Shown here in pieces: positions 25,682-33,948 of a stretch of DNA of 64,000 bases. Each line of letters begins with the position of its first letter. Positions within the stretch are counted from its first letter, which is position 1. The translations under genes were made by a program, and so were the position numbers. Source of the DNA: JBNKHG01 sp050290225 (GTDB lineage: Bacteria > Pseudomonadota > Gammaproteobacteria > Pseudomonadales > Cellvibrionaceae); NCBI GenBank assembly GCA_050290225.1, contig JBNKHG010000002.1, forward strand, positions 91,483 to 155,482, in the 5' to 3' direction. The notes beneath the pieces were generated by a model. That model was not told the origin of the DNA and searched no databases. It saw only the letters and a program-made list of their open reading frames with translations.

Positions 25682-26184
25682 AGGCCACTCTCCTTTGGCT
25701 TTATATTGTCTGTTACGGCACCTGTCACTGGCTGCAAGCAATCAATTAAAAACACTGGGATATTAAAACCAGAGGGTGCGATTGCCCCTGTGCGAATCCC
25801 CCTGGTCTCACCCCAGCTATAGAACCATAAAAGGGGCAATGGATAAAGGCGGACAACGCCATTTAATCCACAGTTTCTGTGGATAACTCTGTGCATGACC
25901 GGGTGGAAATTGTCGCAAAGCCCCAATAATTCAGACGTCCGTACAGATTGTCTGTTTTGCAACCAAAATTTTTATTTCTTTTTAAATCAATAACTTACAC
26001 TTAAAGTATAGATTATTGCAGTTTTTACAGGCCACCGTCGTCCAAAATGACAAGAACCCTGTCAGCATGTGGAAAAGAGTTGACAGCTTAGACAGGTTGG
26101 CTATGAAAAAAAACGACAGGAAGTGCTAACTCTCACGTCCTCTTCATCCCTGGCGTCAAAAAATTATCAGACGTATTTTCGACA
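25682..26184. other. AT-rich intergenic region with DnaA-box-like dyad
   Basis: About 500 bases without a gene, between the PilZ gene start and the 3' end of the metallo-beta-lactamase gene. A DnaA-box dyad lies near 25870 and an AT-rich stretch at about 25960-26030. A second imperfect TGTGGAAAA is near 26070. No tRNA or small ORF with a ribosome site was seen. Confidence 0.6.
25866..25886. repeat. DnaA-box-like inverted repeat
   Basis: ATCCACAG and CTGTGGAT are perfect inverted arms around TTT. The right arm extends to TGTGGATAA, the exact complement of the DnaA box TTATCCACA. It could bind DnaA; nothing nearby (no dnaA, dnaN or mnmG) supports a replication origin. Confidence 0.5.
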
Positions 26185-26943
26185 CTATTGAATCTCCAGC
26201 CAATCGAATCCCTCATCCTGGCAGGCATATATCACCCGCTCCAGATCGCGAGTCGACTCTGCCAGGGTCTCCTGCGCCAGCGCCAGTGAGTTGTTTTTTT
26301 GACTGATGTGGGCAACCACCAGATGCTGCAGGCGTCTGGTCTCCGCACGATGCAGAAAACCGGCAGTCTGCTGATTACTCAAGTGCCCCCACTGCCCCCC
26401 CACACGACGCTTCAGCGAAGGCGGGTATGGGCCCGATGCCAGCATAGCGGGGTCGTGATTCGCCTCTATCACCAGTGCATCGCAGGCTTGATAGCAAGCT
26501 TCTACATGGGGCGAGATGGAACCCAGATCAGTCAGGATCCCCAGACGCCGGCCGGCGATTTGAAACAGAAACTGGCTGGGCTCGCGGGCATCGTGGGGCA
26601 CGGCGACAGGTACCACCTCAACACCCGCGACACTGAAAGGCTGGTAACCTTGGATCAGGTGCAGTTCGGGCAAGGCTCCCAAGTCCTTGCTGCGATATGT
26701 CCCCGGGGTCATATAGACGGGCAGGTTAAACTTACGGGCAAAGGGTGCAACGCCCTTGATATGGTCACCGTGCTCATGCGTGACCAATATAGCGGTCAAA
26801 TCCTCAGGTGTTTTACCCAGTCGCGCCAGTCGCAGGACGGTTTCCTTGATCGTAAAACCACAATCCACCAACAAGCACCGCCCCTGCCATTCAACCAGAG
26901 TGGCATTGCCACGGCTACCACTGCCGAGGGATGCAAACCTCAC
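26185..26943 (-). CDS. Metallo-beta-lactamase-fold hydrolase (YycJ/WalJ-like)
   Basis: 252-residue cytoplasmic MBL-fold protein. It begins MRFASLGSGSRGNATLV, and the metal-binding THEHGDHIKG (H-x-H-x-D-H) lies around residue 56. A second His is in VAVPHDAREPSQ, an Asp in GILTDLGSIS, and a late His in VVAHISQKNNS. The pattern is that of YycJ/WalJ, proposed to act as a DNA exonuclease in the DNA-damage response of Firmicutes. Its location directly downstream of bamC (12 nt) is common in Pseudomonas-type genomes. The substrate here is unproven. Confidence 0.87.
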   Translation of the reverse strand: MRFASLGSGSRGNATLVEWQGRCLLVDCGFTIKETVLRLARLGKTPEDLTAILVTHEHGDHIKGVAPFARKFNLPVYMTPGTYRSKDLGALPELHLIQGYQPFSVAGVEVVPVAVPHDAREPSQFLFQIAGRRLGILTDLGSISPHVEACYQACDALVIEANHDPAMLASGPYPPSLKRRVGGQWGHLSNQQTAGFLHRAETRRLQHLVVAHISQKNNSLALAQETLAESTRDLERVIYACQDEGFDWLEIQ

Positions 26944-26955
26944 GGAAGCCGGGCT

Positions 26956-28158
26956 CTAAATCAGGTTGCGGCGGATCAGCGCCAGCAGTTGCCTGGCCTG
27001 CTTGGGAGCCAGTGTCTTGGCGTAGGCATCTCGAATGCGCACTTCGACAAAGTCGTCGTGACCGCGCACCACAACCAGATATCCGGGAGCGTCCTGCAAC
27101 ACCTCGGCGCTCCCTGTGTTGTTGATCACACTCGAAAAAATGGCTCTGTTTTCCGGGGTATCCGCCAACTGCAAATGACTGAGAATCTGCTGCAGTGTAT
27201 AGGGACTGCTTACCTGTTCATCGTCATCAGAGCCGAACCAGCGGCTGAACCAGCCCGGTTCATCTTCGTCCTCTGGCTTTCGATAATGCACATAATAAAT
27301 ACCTACCACCGAATCTTCGTCGAGTAGGGAGAAACCTTCCTGCTGAACGGCGTGGCCCAATGTCGCCCAGGCGCGCACCATGTCGATCCCCATTTTCAAC
27401 ACCGGTTCTGTACCCGCTGCGCTGATGCTCACCTTGGCGGCACCGCCGATGGTTTGTGCCAGCAGTGACGTGGCGCCACTGGTTACGTCACTGGCCAGAG
27501 TGGCAGCCAGTTCATCCAGCATCCAGGACTCGCGCTCTGGATCTATCGACTGCGCAGGCCATTCCACCGGCGCAGAGACTGATTTGCCTGCCGCTGCACT
27601 GACATGCAAAACATGGATTTCAGTACTGTCAGGCTGAACCCCCTGTTCGATCAGGATACGGTATTTGTTCTTTTGATCGAGATCGGACTTAAACTGCAGC
27701 CAGGCCGTATCGATGATCCCGGAGGCGGCATCGGTGTTGACTACCTGCAGACCATTGCGGGCGAGGAAGTTGCGAACTCGTGGCCAGACTTCACTGGGAC
27801 GGGTGTTAATCAAAATCCAGCGTTTGCTTCCCAACTTTTGTATTTTAACCTTTTCGGTAAGCATGTTGGCCGCCAGTGGTTGAGGCCTGGGCACCTCAAA
27901 GCGTTCACCCTCATCAAAATCATTAGAAGCGACAGATGGAATGACATAGAGCTGTTCAAGCTGGTTTGAATCGGCATCCGGCGGTAGGGTAATCGGGGGC
28001 AGGGATTCGGCCTTCAAGTAGTCATCTCCGCGATCGCGAAAGTACCCTTCGTTGCCAAACAGCGCGCTACATCCGGAAAGCCCCACTGCCGCCCCCAGGG
28101 TTAAAGCAATAATTGCCAATCGCAGACAGCGTTCAGGTAAATGTGGGATAGTCGTCAT
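26956..28158 (-). CDS. bamC: Outer membrane assembly lipoprotein BamC
   Basis: Lipoprotein of the BAM complex that inserts beta-barrel proteins into the outer membrane. 400 residues (E. coli 344). The lipobox is LSGC at 27-30, followed by an unstructured linker (YFRDRGDDYLKAESLPPITL, the stretch that wraps BamD), then two helix-grip domains separated by a linker. The N-terminal helix-grip contains RWILINTRPSEVWPRVRNFL. dapA precedes and the MBL protein follows, the typical dapA-bamC order. Confidence 0.93.
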   Translation of the reverse strand: MTTIPHLPERCLRLAIIALTLGAAVGLSGCSALFGNEGYFRDRGDDYLKAESLPPITLPPDADSNQLEQLYVIPSVASNDFDEGERFEVPRPQPLAANMLTEKVKIQKLGSKRWILINTRPSEVWPRVRNFLARNGLQVVNTDAASGIIDTAWLQFKSDLDQKNKYRILIEQGVQPDSTEIHVLHVSAAAGKSVSAPVEWPAQSIDPERESWMLDELAATLASDVTSGATSLLAQTIGGAAKVSISAAGTEPVLKMGIDMVRAWATLGHAVQQEGFSLLDEDSVVGIYYVHYRKPEDEDEPGWFSRWFGSDDDEQVSSPYTLQQILSHLQLADTPENRAIFSSVINNTGSAEVLQDAPGYLVVVRGHDDFVEVRIRDAYAKTLAPKQARQLLALIRRNLI

Positions 28159-28225
28159 TCTTTTTATCTTTCACTTTTTTAACGGATGCAGGTGTTGTCA
28201 AGCTGCGGGTAAGAGGCTCTCGTAT

Positions 28226-29101
28226 CTACAGGAGTTCAGCCTGGGTCAACGCCGCTCGTACCTGAGCATGGTATTTATCGGACAGGGGGGTCATTGGCAG
28301 GCGAATACCACCTTCAATCAAACCCATCTGCTGCACGGCCCACTTCACAGGAATGGGGTTGGATTCCACAAACATAGCGTCGTGTACCGGCATCAACCGG
28401 TCATTCAGCGCTCGCGCCTCCTGCGCCTTGCCCTCAATAGCCAACTTGCACATGCGCGCAATTTCGGCCGGAGCAACATTCGCCGTTACCGAAATATCCC
28501 CCTTGCCGCCGAGCAGCATCAGCTCCACCGCAGTAACATCATCCCCGGAGGTCACTATAAAGCTGTCACTGCAGTTGTCGATGATTTCCTTGGCCCGCGC
28601 CAAGTCACCCGTGGCTTCTTTAATGCCAATGATGTTGGGTACCCCATCGAGGCGCAACACGGTTTCGGCGGTCATATCCACCCCGGTTCGCGCCGGTACA
28701 TTATAAAGCAGCTGTGGAATATCGACGGCTTTGGCAACGGCTTCAAAATGTCGGAAGAGCCCTTCCTGGGTCGGTCTATTATAGTAAGGTGTGACCAATA
28801 AACAGGCATCAGCACCGGCGTTCTTGGCCGCTGCAGTCAACTCGATAGCCTCGTCTGTGGCGTTGGCGCCCGTGCCCGCTATCACCGGAACACGGCCGTT
28901 AACCTGATCCACCACCCGCTTCACCACTGTCAGGTGCTCTTCCACATTGAGGGTGGCAGACTCCCCGGTGGTACCCACCGCGACAATGGCGTCAGTGCCC
29001 TTCTCCAAATGCCAATCCACCAGTTTATGGAGGCTGTCCCAATCCAGCTGATTGTCTGCTGTCATTGGGGTTACCAGGGCAACCATACTACCTTGAATCA
29101 T
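28226..29101 (-). CDS. dapA: 4-hydroxy-tetrahydrodipicolinate synthase
   Basis: Condenses pyruvate with aspartate semialdehyde, the first committed step of lysine/DAP synthesis. The start is the ATG at 29101 (MIQGSMVALVTPM), with GGAGA 6 nt upstream; two earlier in-frame ATGs lack ribosome sites. 291 residues (E. coli 292). It has GTTGESATL at the pyruvate-binding site, YYNRPTQEGLFRHF, YNVPARTGVDM with the catalytic Tyr, and the Schiff-base Lys in IIGIKEATGD. It starts the dapA-bamC-MBL run. Confidence 0.97.
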   Translation of the reverse strand: MIQGSMVALVTPMTADNQLDWDSLHKLVDWHLEKGTDAIVAVGTTGESATLNVEEHLTVVKRVVDQVNGRVPVIAGTGANATDEAIELTAAAKNAGADACLLVTPYYNRPTQEGLFRHFEAVAKAVDIPQLLYNVPARTGVDMTAETVLRLDGVPNIIGIKEATGDLARAKEIIDNCSDSFIVTSGDDVTAVELMLLGGKGDISVTANVAPAEIARMCKLAIEGKAQEARALNDRLMPVHDAMFVESNPIPVKWAVQQMGLIEGGIRLPMTPLSDKYHAQVRAALTQAELL

Positions 29102-29272
29102 CGGGGTCTCCATTAACACAAGTGGAATTCGGGCAAAGGCGTAATGGTACTGACGCCCAAACCATCACACAAGTTCCCACAGCTATTTTTACGCCCGCAG
29201 TGGCATCTTTGGCTTCAATGGGGAAAATAGTGAAATTTCCTGCCCGAAAAGGAGCCAGGACGGGCGAATAGA

Positions 29273-30331
29273 CTAGTTCCGTTTTTGGAAATCAAGCATA
29301 CGCTGCAGCGGTATCATGGCTCGGCGACCAAGCTCGGGATCCACATGGATCTCGTCGACCCCCTCCTCCAGGGCACGAACCAGCAATTCCAGCTCGTTCA
29401 TCGCCATCCACGGACAGTTGGCACAACTACGGCAGGTTGCACCACTGCCTGCGGTCGGAGCCACATGAAACTCCTTATCAGGACAAAGTTGCTGCATTTT
29501 GTAGAAAATACCCTGGTCCGTGGCAACCACAAATTCCCTGTTCGGCATCGTTTTGGCGGCATTGATCAATTGCGAGGTAGAACCGACCACATCGGCCAAC
29601 TCAACCACGGCGGCCGGTGATTCCGGGTGTACAAGCACGGCCGCGTCGGGGTACAGCTTTTTCAGGTCTGCAACCCCCTTGGCTTTAAATTCCTCATGAA
29701 CAATACAGGCTGAATCCCACAGCAGGATATCGGCGCCGGTTTCCCGCTGAACATAGCTGCCCAGATGCTTATCCGGCGCCCAGATAATTTTCTGCCCCTC
29801 AGCATCCAGGTGATCCACCACATCCAGGGCAATACTGGAAGTGACCACCCAGTCAGCGCGCGCCTTCACAGCGGCAGAAGTATTGGCATATACCACTACC
29901 GTCCGGTCGGGATGTTGATCACAAAAGGCGGAAAACTCATCGATGGGACAGCCGAGATCCAGAGAGCAGGTTGCCTCCAGCGTTGGCATTAAAATGCGCT
30001 TTTCAGGGGTCAGAATCTTGGCGGTTTCCCCCATGAATTTCACCCCTGCCACGATCAGGGTGCTGGCGGGGTGATCGCGGCCAAAACGCGCCATCTCCAG
30101 CGAATCGGACACACAGCCACCGGTTTCTTCTGCCAGAGCCTGGACTACAGGGTCGGTATAATAGTGGGCCACTAAAGCCGCGTCCTGCTCTTTGAGCAAG
30201 CGCTTGATTTTATCCTTTAAAGCCGCCTCTTCCTCAGGTGTATGTTTGGGCGCCTGATAGGAAAAAGCCAGGTGATCTTTCACCAGTTGGCGGGCTTCGG
30301 CCTTGACAGGTGATTTTTCGAGTACCGACAT
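29273..30331 (-). CDS. nadA: Quinolinate synthase NadA
   Basis: [4Fe-4S] enzyme that condenses iminoaspartate with dihydroxyacetone phosphate to quinolinate in NAD synthesis. 352 residues (E. coli 347). The three expected ligand cysteines fall at 122 (ATCSLDLGCP), 209 (SACIVHEEF) and 306 (CRSCANCPWM), each nine residues later than in E. coli. Other family blocks are VAHYYTDPVVQ and TGGCVSDSLEM. It is monocistronic; an AT-rich region upstream (30332-30560) probably holds its promoter. Confidence 0.97.
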   Translation of the reverse strand: MSVLEKSPVKAEARQLVKDHLAFSYQAPKHTPEEEAALKDKIKRLLKEQDAALVAHYYTDPVVQALAEETGGCVSDSLEMARFGRDHPASTLIVAGVKFMGETAKILTPEKRILMPTLEATCSLDLGCPIDEFSAFCDQHPDRTVVVYANTSAAVKARADWVVTSSIALDVVDHLDAEGQKIIWAPDKHLGSYVQRETGADILLWDSACIVHEEFKAKGVADLKKLYPDAAVLVHPESPAAVVELADVVGSTSQLINAAKTMPNREFVVATDQGIFYKMQQLCPDKEFHVAPTAGSGATCRSCANCPWMAMNELELLVRALEEGVDEIHVDPELGRRAMIPLQRMLDFQKRN

Positions 30332-30564
30332 ACTGTTTTCCAGATTACTGTGGAACCTTTAATTTTATCATATTGACTATTTTTTTGCCGATAGGGGTTT
30401 CTTATTTTTCTATATCAGGCTGTAGAATCTTACTCAAAAATCGTGTCGGTGTACGCGGCCGGGGTCATCAGCGAATCAAAACACATTATTGGCGTTTTTA
30501 ATGGCCTATAAGCAGAACTCGGGACTCGAATCGCGTGCAGCGATAAAACTGTCAAATAGCGGGC
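30332..30564. other. nadA upstream region
   Basis: About 230 bases between the nadA start and the tRNA terminator. The half near nadA is AT-rich (runs of T and A). No gene or RNA motif was recognised. Confidence 0.5.
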
Positions 30565-30593
30565 AATAAAAAAGGGATACCAAACGGCATCCC
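30565..30593 (-). terminator. Terminator of the tRNA-Lys transcript
   Basis: On the minus strand, GGGATGCC-GTTT-GGTATCCC forms an 8-bp stem with one G-U pair and is followed by TTTTTTATT. It lies 9 nt after the CCA of the last tRNA. Confidence 0.88.
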
Positions 30594-30602
30594 CTCTTTA
30601 TA

Positions 30603-30678
30603 TGGTGGGTCGTACTGGATTCGAACCAGTGACCAATTGGTTAAAAGCCAACTGCTCTACCAACTGAGCTAACGACCC
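30603..30678 (-). tRNA. tRNA-Lys(TTT), copy 2
   Basis: 76-nt cloverleaf on the minus strand. Acceptor arm GGGTCGT pairs with ACGACCC, the D loop is TTAGCTCAGTTGGTAGAG, the anticodon loop is CTTTTAA (anticodon TTT) and the T arm contains GGTTCGAATCC. CCA is encoded. It is identical by eye to the copy 178 nt upstream, and a strong terminator follows. Confidence 0.97.
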
Positions 30679-30780
30679 GTGAACTCGTTGATATTAAAAC
30701 TCTGTGAACCTAGTCGCTCAGTAAAACCGGATTCTTGGAAATGACAGGTTGCACGTAACTGAGCGGGGGCGTCCAGTTCG

Positions 30781-30808
30781 GTGACTGCTGGCACCGCCAG
30801 CTGGTCAC
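30781..30808 (-). other. Hairpin in the spacer between the two tRNA-Lys genes
   Basis: The arms GTGAC-T-GCTGGC and GCCAGC-TG-GTCAC pair around ACC with a small internal loop, giving an 11-bp stem. There is no U-tract, so a processing signal or stable spacer RNA is more likely than a terminator. Confidence 0.5.
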
Positions 30809-30856
30809 GGCTTCTGTGGAACAACCGCTACAGCACTTAACAACCACTTTCATATA

Positions 30857-30932
30857 TGGTGGGTCGTACTGGATTCGAACCAGTGACCAATTGGTTAAAA
30901 GCCAACTGCTCTACCAACTGAGCTAACGACCC
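30857..30932 (-). tRNA. tRNA-Lys(TTT), copy 1
   Basis: 76-nt cloverleaf identical to the second copy, with anticodon TTT and encoded CCA. It is the promoter-proximal copy. The 178-nt spacer to copy 2 is long for a tRNA operon. Confidence 0.97.
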
Positions 30933-30945
30933 AAAGGAGGCGCAT

Positions 30946-30973
30946 ATAGTAATGATTTAAAATCAAAAGACAA
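30946..30973 (-). promoter_or_regulatory. Candidate tRNA-Lys promoter
   Basis: On the minus strand, TTGTCT (30973-30968) and TACTAT (30951-30946) are 16 bp apart. A GC-rich stretch (GCGCC) follows before the tRNA, as in stringently regulated stable-RNA promoters. Confidence 0.5.
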
Positions 30974-31017
30974 GCGCTTTTTTACCCAATTTTAGCTGTA
31001 TGTTCAGAGCAGAAAAC

Positions 31018-31047
31018 CACTAGAAACAATAGCTTAGCTCTCTAGTG
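31018..31047. repeat. Inverted repeat over the queC stop
   Basis: CACTAGA and TCTAGTG are perfect 7-bp inverted arms 16 nt apart. The queC TAG stop lies inside the right arm. It may form a transcript-end hairpin. It is another CTAG-containing junction element. Confidence 0.5.
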
Positions 31048-31737
31048 ACAATAGCGGGTGGGGTCGGGTACACCAGCGCTGGCAAAACCCGCCTGGCGCA
31101 AACGACAGCTGTCGCATTTTCCACAGGCTTCACCGGTATCGGTGGCCTGGTAGCAAGACACGGTCAGGCTGTAATCCACTCCCAGCGCCAACCCTTTCCG
31201 GATAATCTGCGCCTTGGTCAGATCGATGAGCGGGGTTCGAATGTTCAACCGCCTCCCCTCGACTCCCGCCTTGGTGGCCAGATTGGCCATAGTTTCGTAA
31301 GCGGCGATATAGTCCGGGCGACAATCCGGATAACCGGAGTAATCCACTGCATTGACACCAATGAAAATGTCCAGAGCTCCCAGGACTTCCGCCCACCCCA
31401 AGGCAATCGACAAAAACACCGTATTGCGGGCTGGCACATAGGTTACAGGAATACCCTGCGTCTCCTCCTCGGGGACATCGATGTTATCATCGGTCAATGC
31501 CGAGCCACCAATAGTGCGCAAATCCAGAGACACCACCTTGTGTTCTTCTGCACCCAGTGATTTGGACGTGCGCTCAGCGGCAAGCAACTCGGCCCTGTGA
31601 CGCTGCCCATAATCAAAGCTCAGGGTGTAACACTGATAACCGGCACTTTTGGCGATCGCCAGTACAGTAGTGGAATCCAATCCGCCAGAGACAAGAATAA
31701 CAGCTTTTTTTTGCGTCACGGAAACACCAATCCCCAT
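31042..31737 (-). CDS. queC: 7-cyano-7-deazaguanine synthase QueC
   Basis: ATP-dependent amidotransferase-like enzyme that forms preQ0 for the queuosine tRNA modification. 231 residues. The PP-loop ILVSGGLDSTTVLA is near the N-terminus, with SFDYGQRH and VPARNTVFLSIAL next. The C-terminal zinc site includes SCYQATDTGEACGKCDSC. The ATG at 31737 overlaps the queE stop (TAATG), so the pair is coupled; a GTG at 31719 is an alternative start closer to the family N-terminus. Together with queE it extends the Tol-Pal operon. Confidence 0.95.
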   Translation of the reverse strand: MGIGVSVTQKKAVILVSGGLDSTTVLAIAKSAGYQCYTLSFDYGQRHRAELLAAERTSKSLGAEEHKVVSLDLRTIGGSALTDDNIDVPEEETQGIPVTYVPARNTVFLSIALGWAEVLGALDIFIGVNAVDYSGYPDCRPDYIAAYETMANLATKAGVEGRRLNIRTPLIDLTKAQIIRKGLALGVDYSLTVSCYQATDTGEACGKCDSCRLRQAGFASAGVPDPTRYCH

Positions 31738-32390
31738 TAATGACCAGGCTTATCGCCCCATAAATACTTATGTAATTGCATCTGGAAACGCACAGGCAGA
31801 TTATCCTCCAATATCCAATCGGCCAGCTCAGACGGTTCCAACTGCCCAAAGCTCGGCGAAAAGAGCACTTCGTCCACGCGCTTATCCAGCTGATACTCAC
31901 TTAGTTTGAAACGCGCCCACTCATAGTCTTCGCGACTGCAAATCACAAATTTGATCTGGTCCCCGGGCTGCAATTGCTCCATGTTTTGCCAAAGGTTGCG
32001 AGACGCCTCTCCAGAGCCGGGGGTTTTCAGGTCCAAGACCTTGATCACCCGGGGATCCACTTTATCCACCGACAGAGCCCCACTGGTTTCCAGCGAAACC
32101 TCATAACCCAGATCACACAAGCGTGTTAGCAGCGGCAGACAATTGGGTTGTGCCAATGGTTCACCACCCGTGACACAGACATAGGCCGGCGAAAAACTCT
32201 TCACCTTTGCCACTATATCGTCCAGACCAATACGCTCCCCACCGAAAAAGGCGTATTCGGAGTCGCAATATTGGCACCGCAGTGGACAACCCGTCAGGCG
32301 CACGAAGACAGTGGGCAACCCCACTGTTCTCGCCTCTCCCTGCAGGGAGTAAAAAATTTCCGTGATACGCAAGGAATCGTCAGTCATCAA
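31737..32390 (-). CDS. queE: 7-carboxy-7-deazaguanine synthase QueE
   Basis: Radical-SAM enzyme that contracts 6-carboxytetrahydropterin to CDG in queuosine synthesis. 217 residues. It begins RITEIFYSLQGEA, and the cluster motif C-x3-C-x2-C is at 35-42 (CPLRCQYC). The CVTGGEPLAQP loop for SAM and the VLDLKTPGSGE segment follow. It lies downstream of cpoB and overlaps queC by one base. The order pal-cpoB-queE-queC is conserved in many gammaproteobacteria. Confidence 0.95.
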   Translation of the reverse strand: MMTDDSLRITEIFYSLQGEARTVGLPTVFVRLTGCPLRCQYCDSEYAFFGGERIGLDDIVAKVKSFSPAYVCVTGGEPLAQPNCLPLLTRLCDLGYEVSLETSGALSVDKVDPRVIKVLDLKTPGSGEASRNLWQNMEQLQPGDQIKFVICSREDYEWARFKLSEYQLDKRVDEVLFSPSFGQLEPSELADWILEDNLPVRFQMQLHKYLWGDKPGH

Positions 32391-32505
32391 AGCAAAACAG
32401 GCGTCAAAGCCTACATCTTGATCAAAAGGTGCGCAGTTTAACGGGAAGGGTCGCGCCAGTCACTAACTAACTGGCGCTAAAATGATTGGATATTAACTCT
32501 GGCCG

Positions 32506-33309
32506 TTACTGGTAGTGTTGCTGCAAATAGCTCTTTGCCAGTCGGGAAGCATCGGTACCGCTGGCCGCCACCTCTTCCAGCAACGCCCTGGCCTTGACCT
32601 TGTCGCCCATCAGGTCGTAGACCTTCCCAAGCTTGAACTTGGCGTCGGGAACCTTGCGATGTCCCTGAAAGCCATCCAGCAACTTAGTGAACCACTGCCG
32701 CGCAGCTTCGAGGTCATTCTTCAACAGATAAATCTCCCCAAGCCAATAGTGCGCATTAGCCGCATACTTGCCCTGGGGATAGTTGACCAAATGCTCGCGA
32801 AAGGCTGCTGCTGCCTGGTCGATCTGCCGCTTTTTCAACAGGTCATAGGCCGCCAGATAGCTATTGGCTTCGCCCGCTAGAGGTTGCGCGGATTGACCAG
32901 ATAAGGCACCGCCGGAATTACCACCCGCGGCAGGCTGACCACTGCCTGCCCCCTTTGGGGTATTGCCGCTTAAAGCGCTCAAGCGCCGATCGAGATCCAG
33001 GTAATCATCGAGGCGCTGTTGCTTTAATCGCTTGATTTCAAAGGCCTGCTCTTCCACCAAACCACGCAGTTCAAGCACTTCCTGCTGCAATGTCTGCAAT
33101 TGGAAGAAAATCTCCGCCTGGCTATTGGCTGGCGCAGCCTCAGTCTCTACCGGGGGTATAAACCCCGGTGTCGCCGTTGGTTCAGTGCCGAGCGGCCGCG
33201 ACGCATCCCGATCCGAGCGGGATGCACCGACATCGACTATTGGCACCTGGGCGCTGAGCAGCGACGGGATAACGCCCATCACTGCCACAGACAATGCGCG
33301 CTTGAGCAT
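32506..33309 (-). CDS. cpoB: Cell division coordinator CpoB (YbgF)
   Basis: Periplasmic protein that links the Tol system with PBP1b and peptidoglycan synthesis at the septum. 267 residues (E. coli 263). A signal peptide is followed by a short coiled coil (about 65-105, with FFQLQTLQQEVLELRGLVEE) that trimerises, and then a Gly/Ser/Gln-rich linker. Three TPR units sit at the C-terminus (YPQGKYAANAHYWLGEIYLL, then PDAKFKLGKVYDLMGD). It lies 4 nt after pal, last of the tol-pal core. Confidence 0.94.
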   Translation of the reverse strand: MLKRALSVAVMGVIPSLLSAQVPIVDVGASRSDRDASRPLGTEPTATPGFIPPVETEAAPANSQAEIFFQLQTLQQEVLELRGLVEEQAFEIKRLKQQRLDDYLDLDRRLSALSGNTPKGAGSGQPAAGGNSGGALSGQSAQPLAGEANSYLAAYDLLKKRQIDQAAAAFREHLVNYPQGKYAANAHYWLGEIYLLKNDLEAARQWFTKLLDGFQGHRKVPDAKFKLGKVYDLMGDKVKARALLEEVAASGTDASRLAKSYLQQHYQ

Positions 33310-33313
33310 AGGT

Positions 33314-33817
33314 TTACTTCAGTTCAACACGACGGTTTTGCGACCATGAGTAGTCGTCACTACCCAGCACGGCCGGACGTTCTTCACCGTAACTGATAGA
33401 CTCGATCATAGCACTGTCAACGCCCTGAAGTACCAGAAAGTCACGAACGGCATTGGCACGGCGCTCACCCAAAGCCATGTTATATTCGCGGGTGCCGCGC
33501 TCGTCGGCATGACCTTCCAGACGCACTACATGGGGAGCGGCCTTCAGGCGCTCGGCGTGGGCAGTCAGGACAGCACGGGACTCCGGACGCAGATTAGACT
33601 CGTCGAAGTCGAAGTAGAATACTGTATCCAGAGCCTCTTCAATCGGTTGTTGTTCGGTCTGATTCAAGCCTTCGTTCGCTGCAGCAGAGGCAGCCACGGC
33701 AGCATCATCAGCACTATCGGCGGTGCCGGCCTGATCCTGCGTTCCAGTGCTTGAGCAACCAGCCAATACTGCCAGCATACAGGCCAGGCCAAGACCCCGC
33801 ATCATTGCTTTAGTCAT
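33314..33817 (-). CDS. pal: Peptidoglycan-associated lipoprotein Pal
   Basis: Outer-membrane lipoprotein that ties the membrane to peptidoglycan and binds TolB. 167 residues. The lipobox is LAGC (Cys 21), followed by a 30-residue polar linker and the OmpA domain with FYFDFDESNL, LEGHADERGTREYN and GERRANAVRDFL. A 131-nt gap separates it from tolB, and TolB/Pal levels may differ through an internal promoter. It is 4 nt before cpoB. Confidence 0.97.
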   Translation of the reverse strand: MTKAMMRGLGLACMLAVLAGCSSTGTQDQAGTADSADDAAVAASAAANEGLNQTEQQPIEEALDTVFYFDFDESNLRPESRAVLTAHAERLKAAPHVVRLEGHADERGTREYNMALGERRANAVRDFLVLQGVDSAMIESISYGEERPAVLGSDDYSWSQNRRVELK

Positions 33818-33948
33818 AATAAATCACTCCAAGTTGTTGTTAATTAACTAATTATCAGTACAAATAATGAACGCCCCGTCAACTACTGACTACGGTCAAC
33901 GGACCTTACCAACGTAACCCTGAATTTGCGGCAGTTCAGAACCATTCT

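Noticed and set aside
25860..26080. Replication origin
   Set aside because: Only one exact DnaA box is present, and there are no dnaA, dnaN, gyrB or mnmG genes. The evidence is too thin for oriC.
30603..30932. tRNA-Lys pair as an integration site (attL/attR) of a genomic island
   Set aside because: Both copies are full-length with only 178 bp between them and no integrase or foreign genes nearby. Simple duplication fits better.
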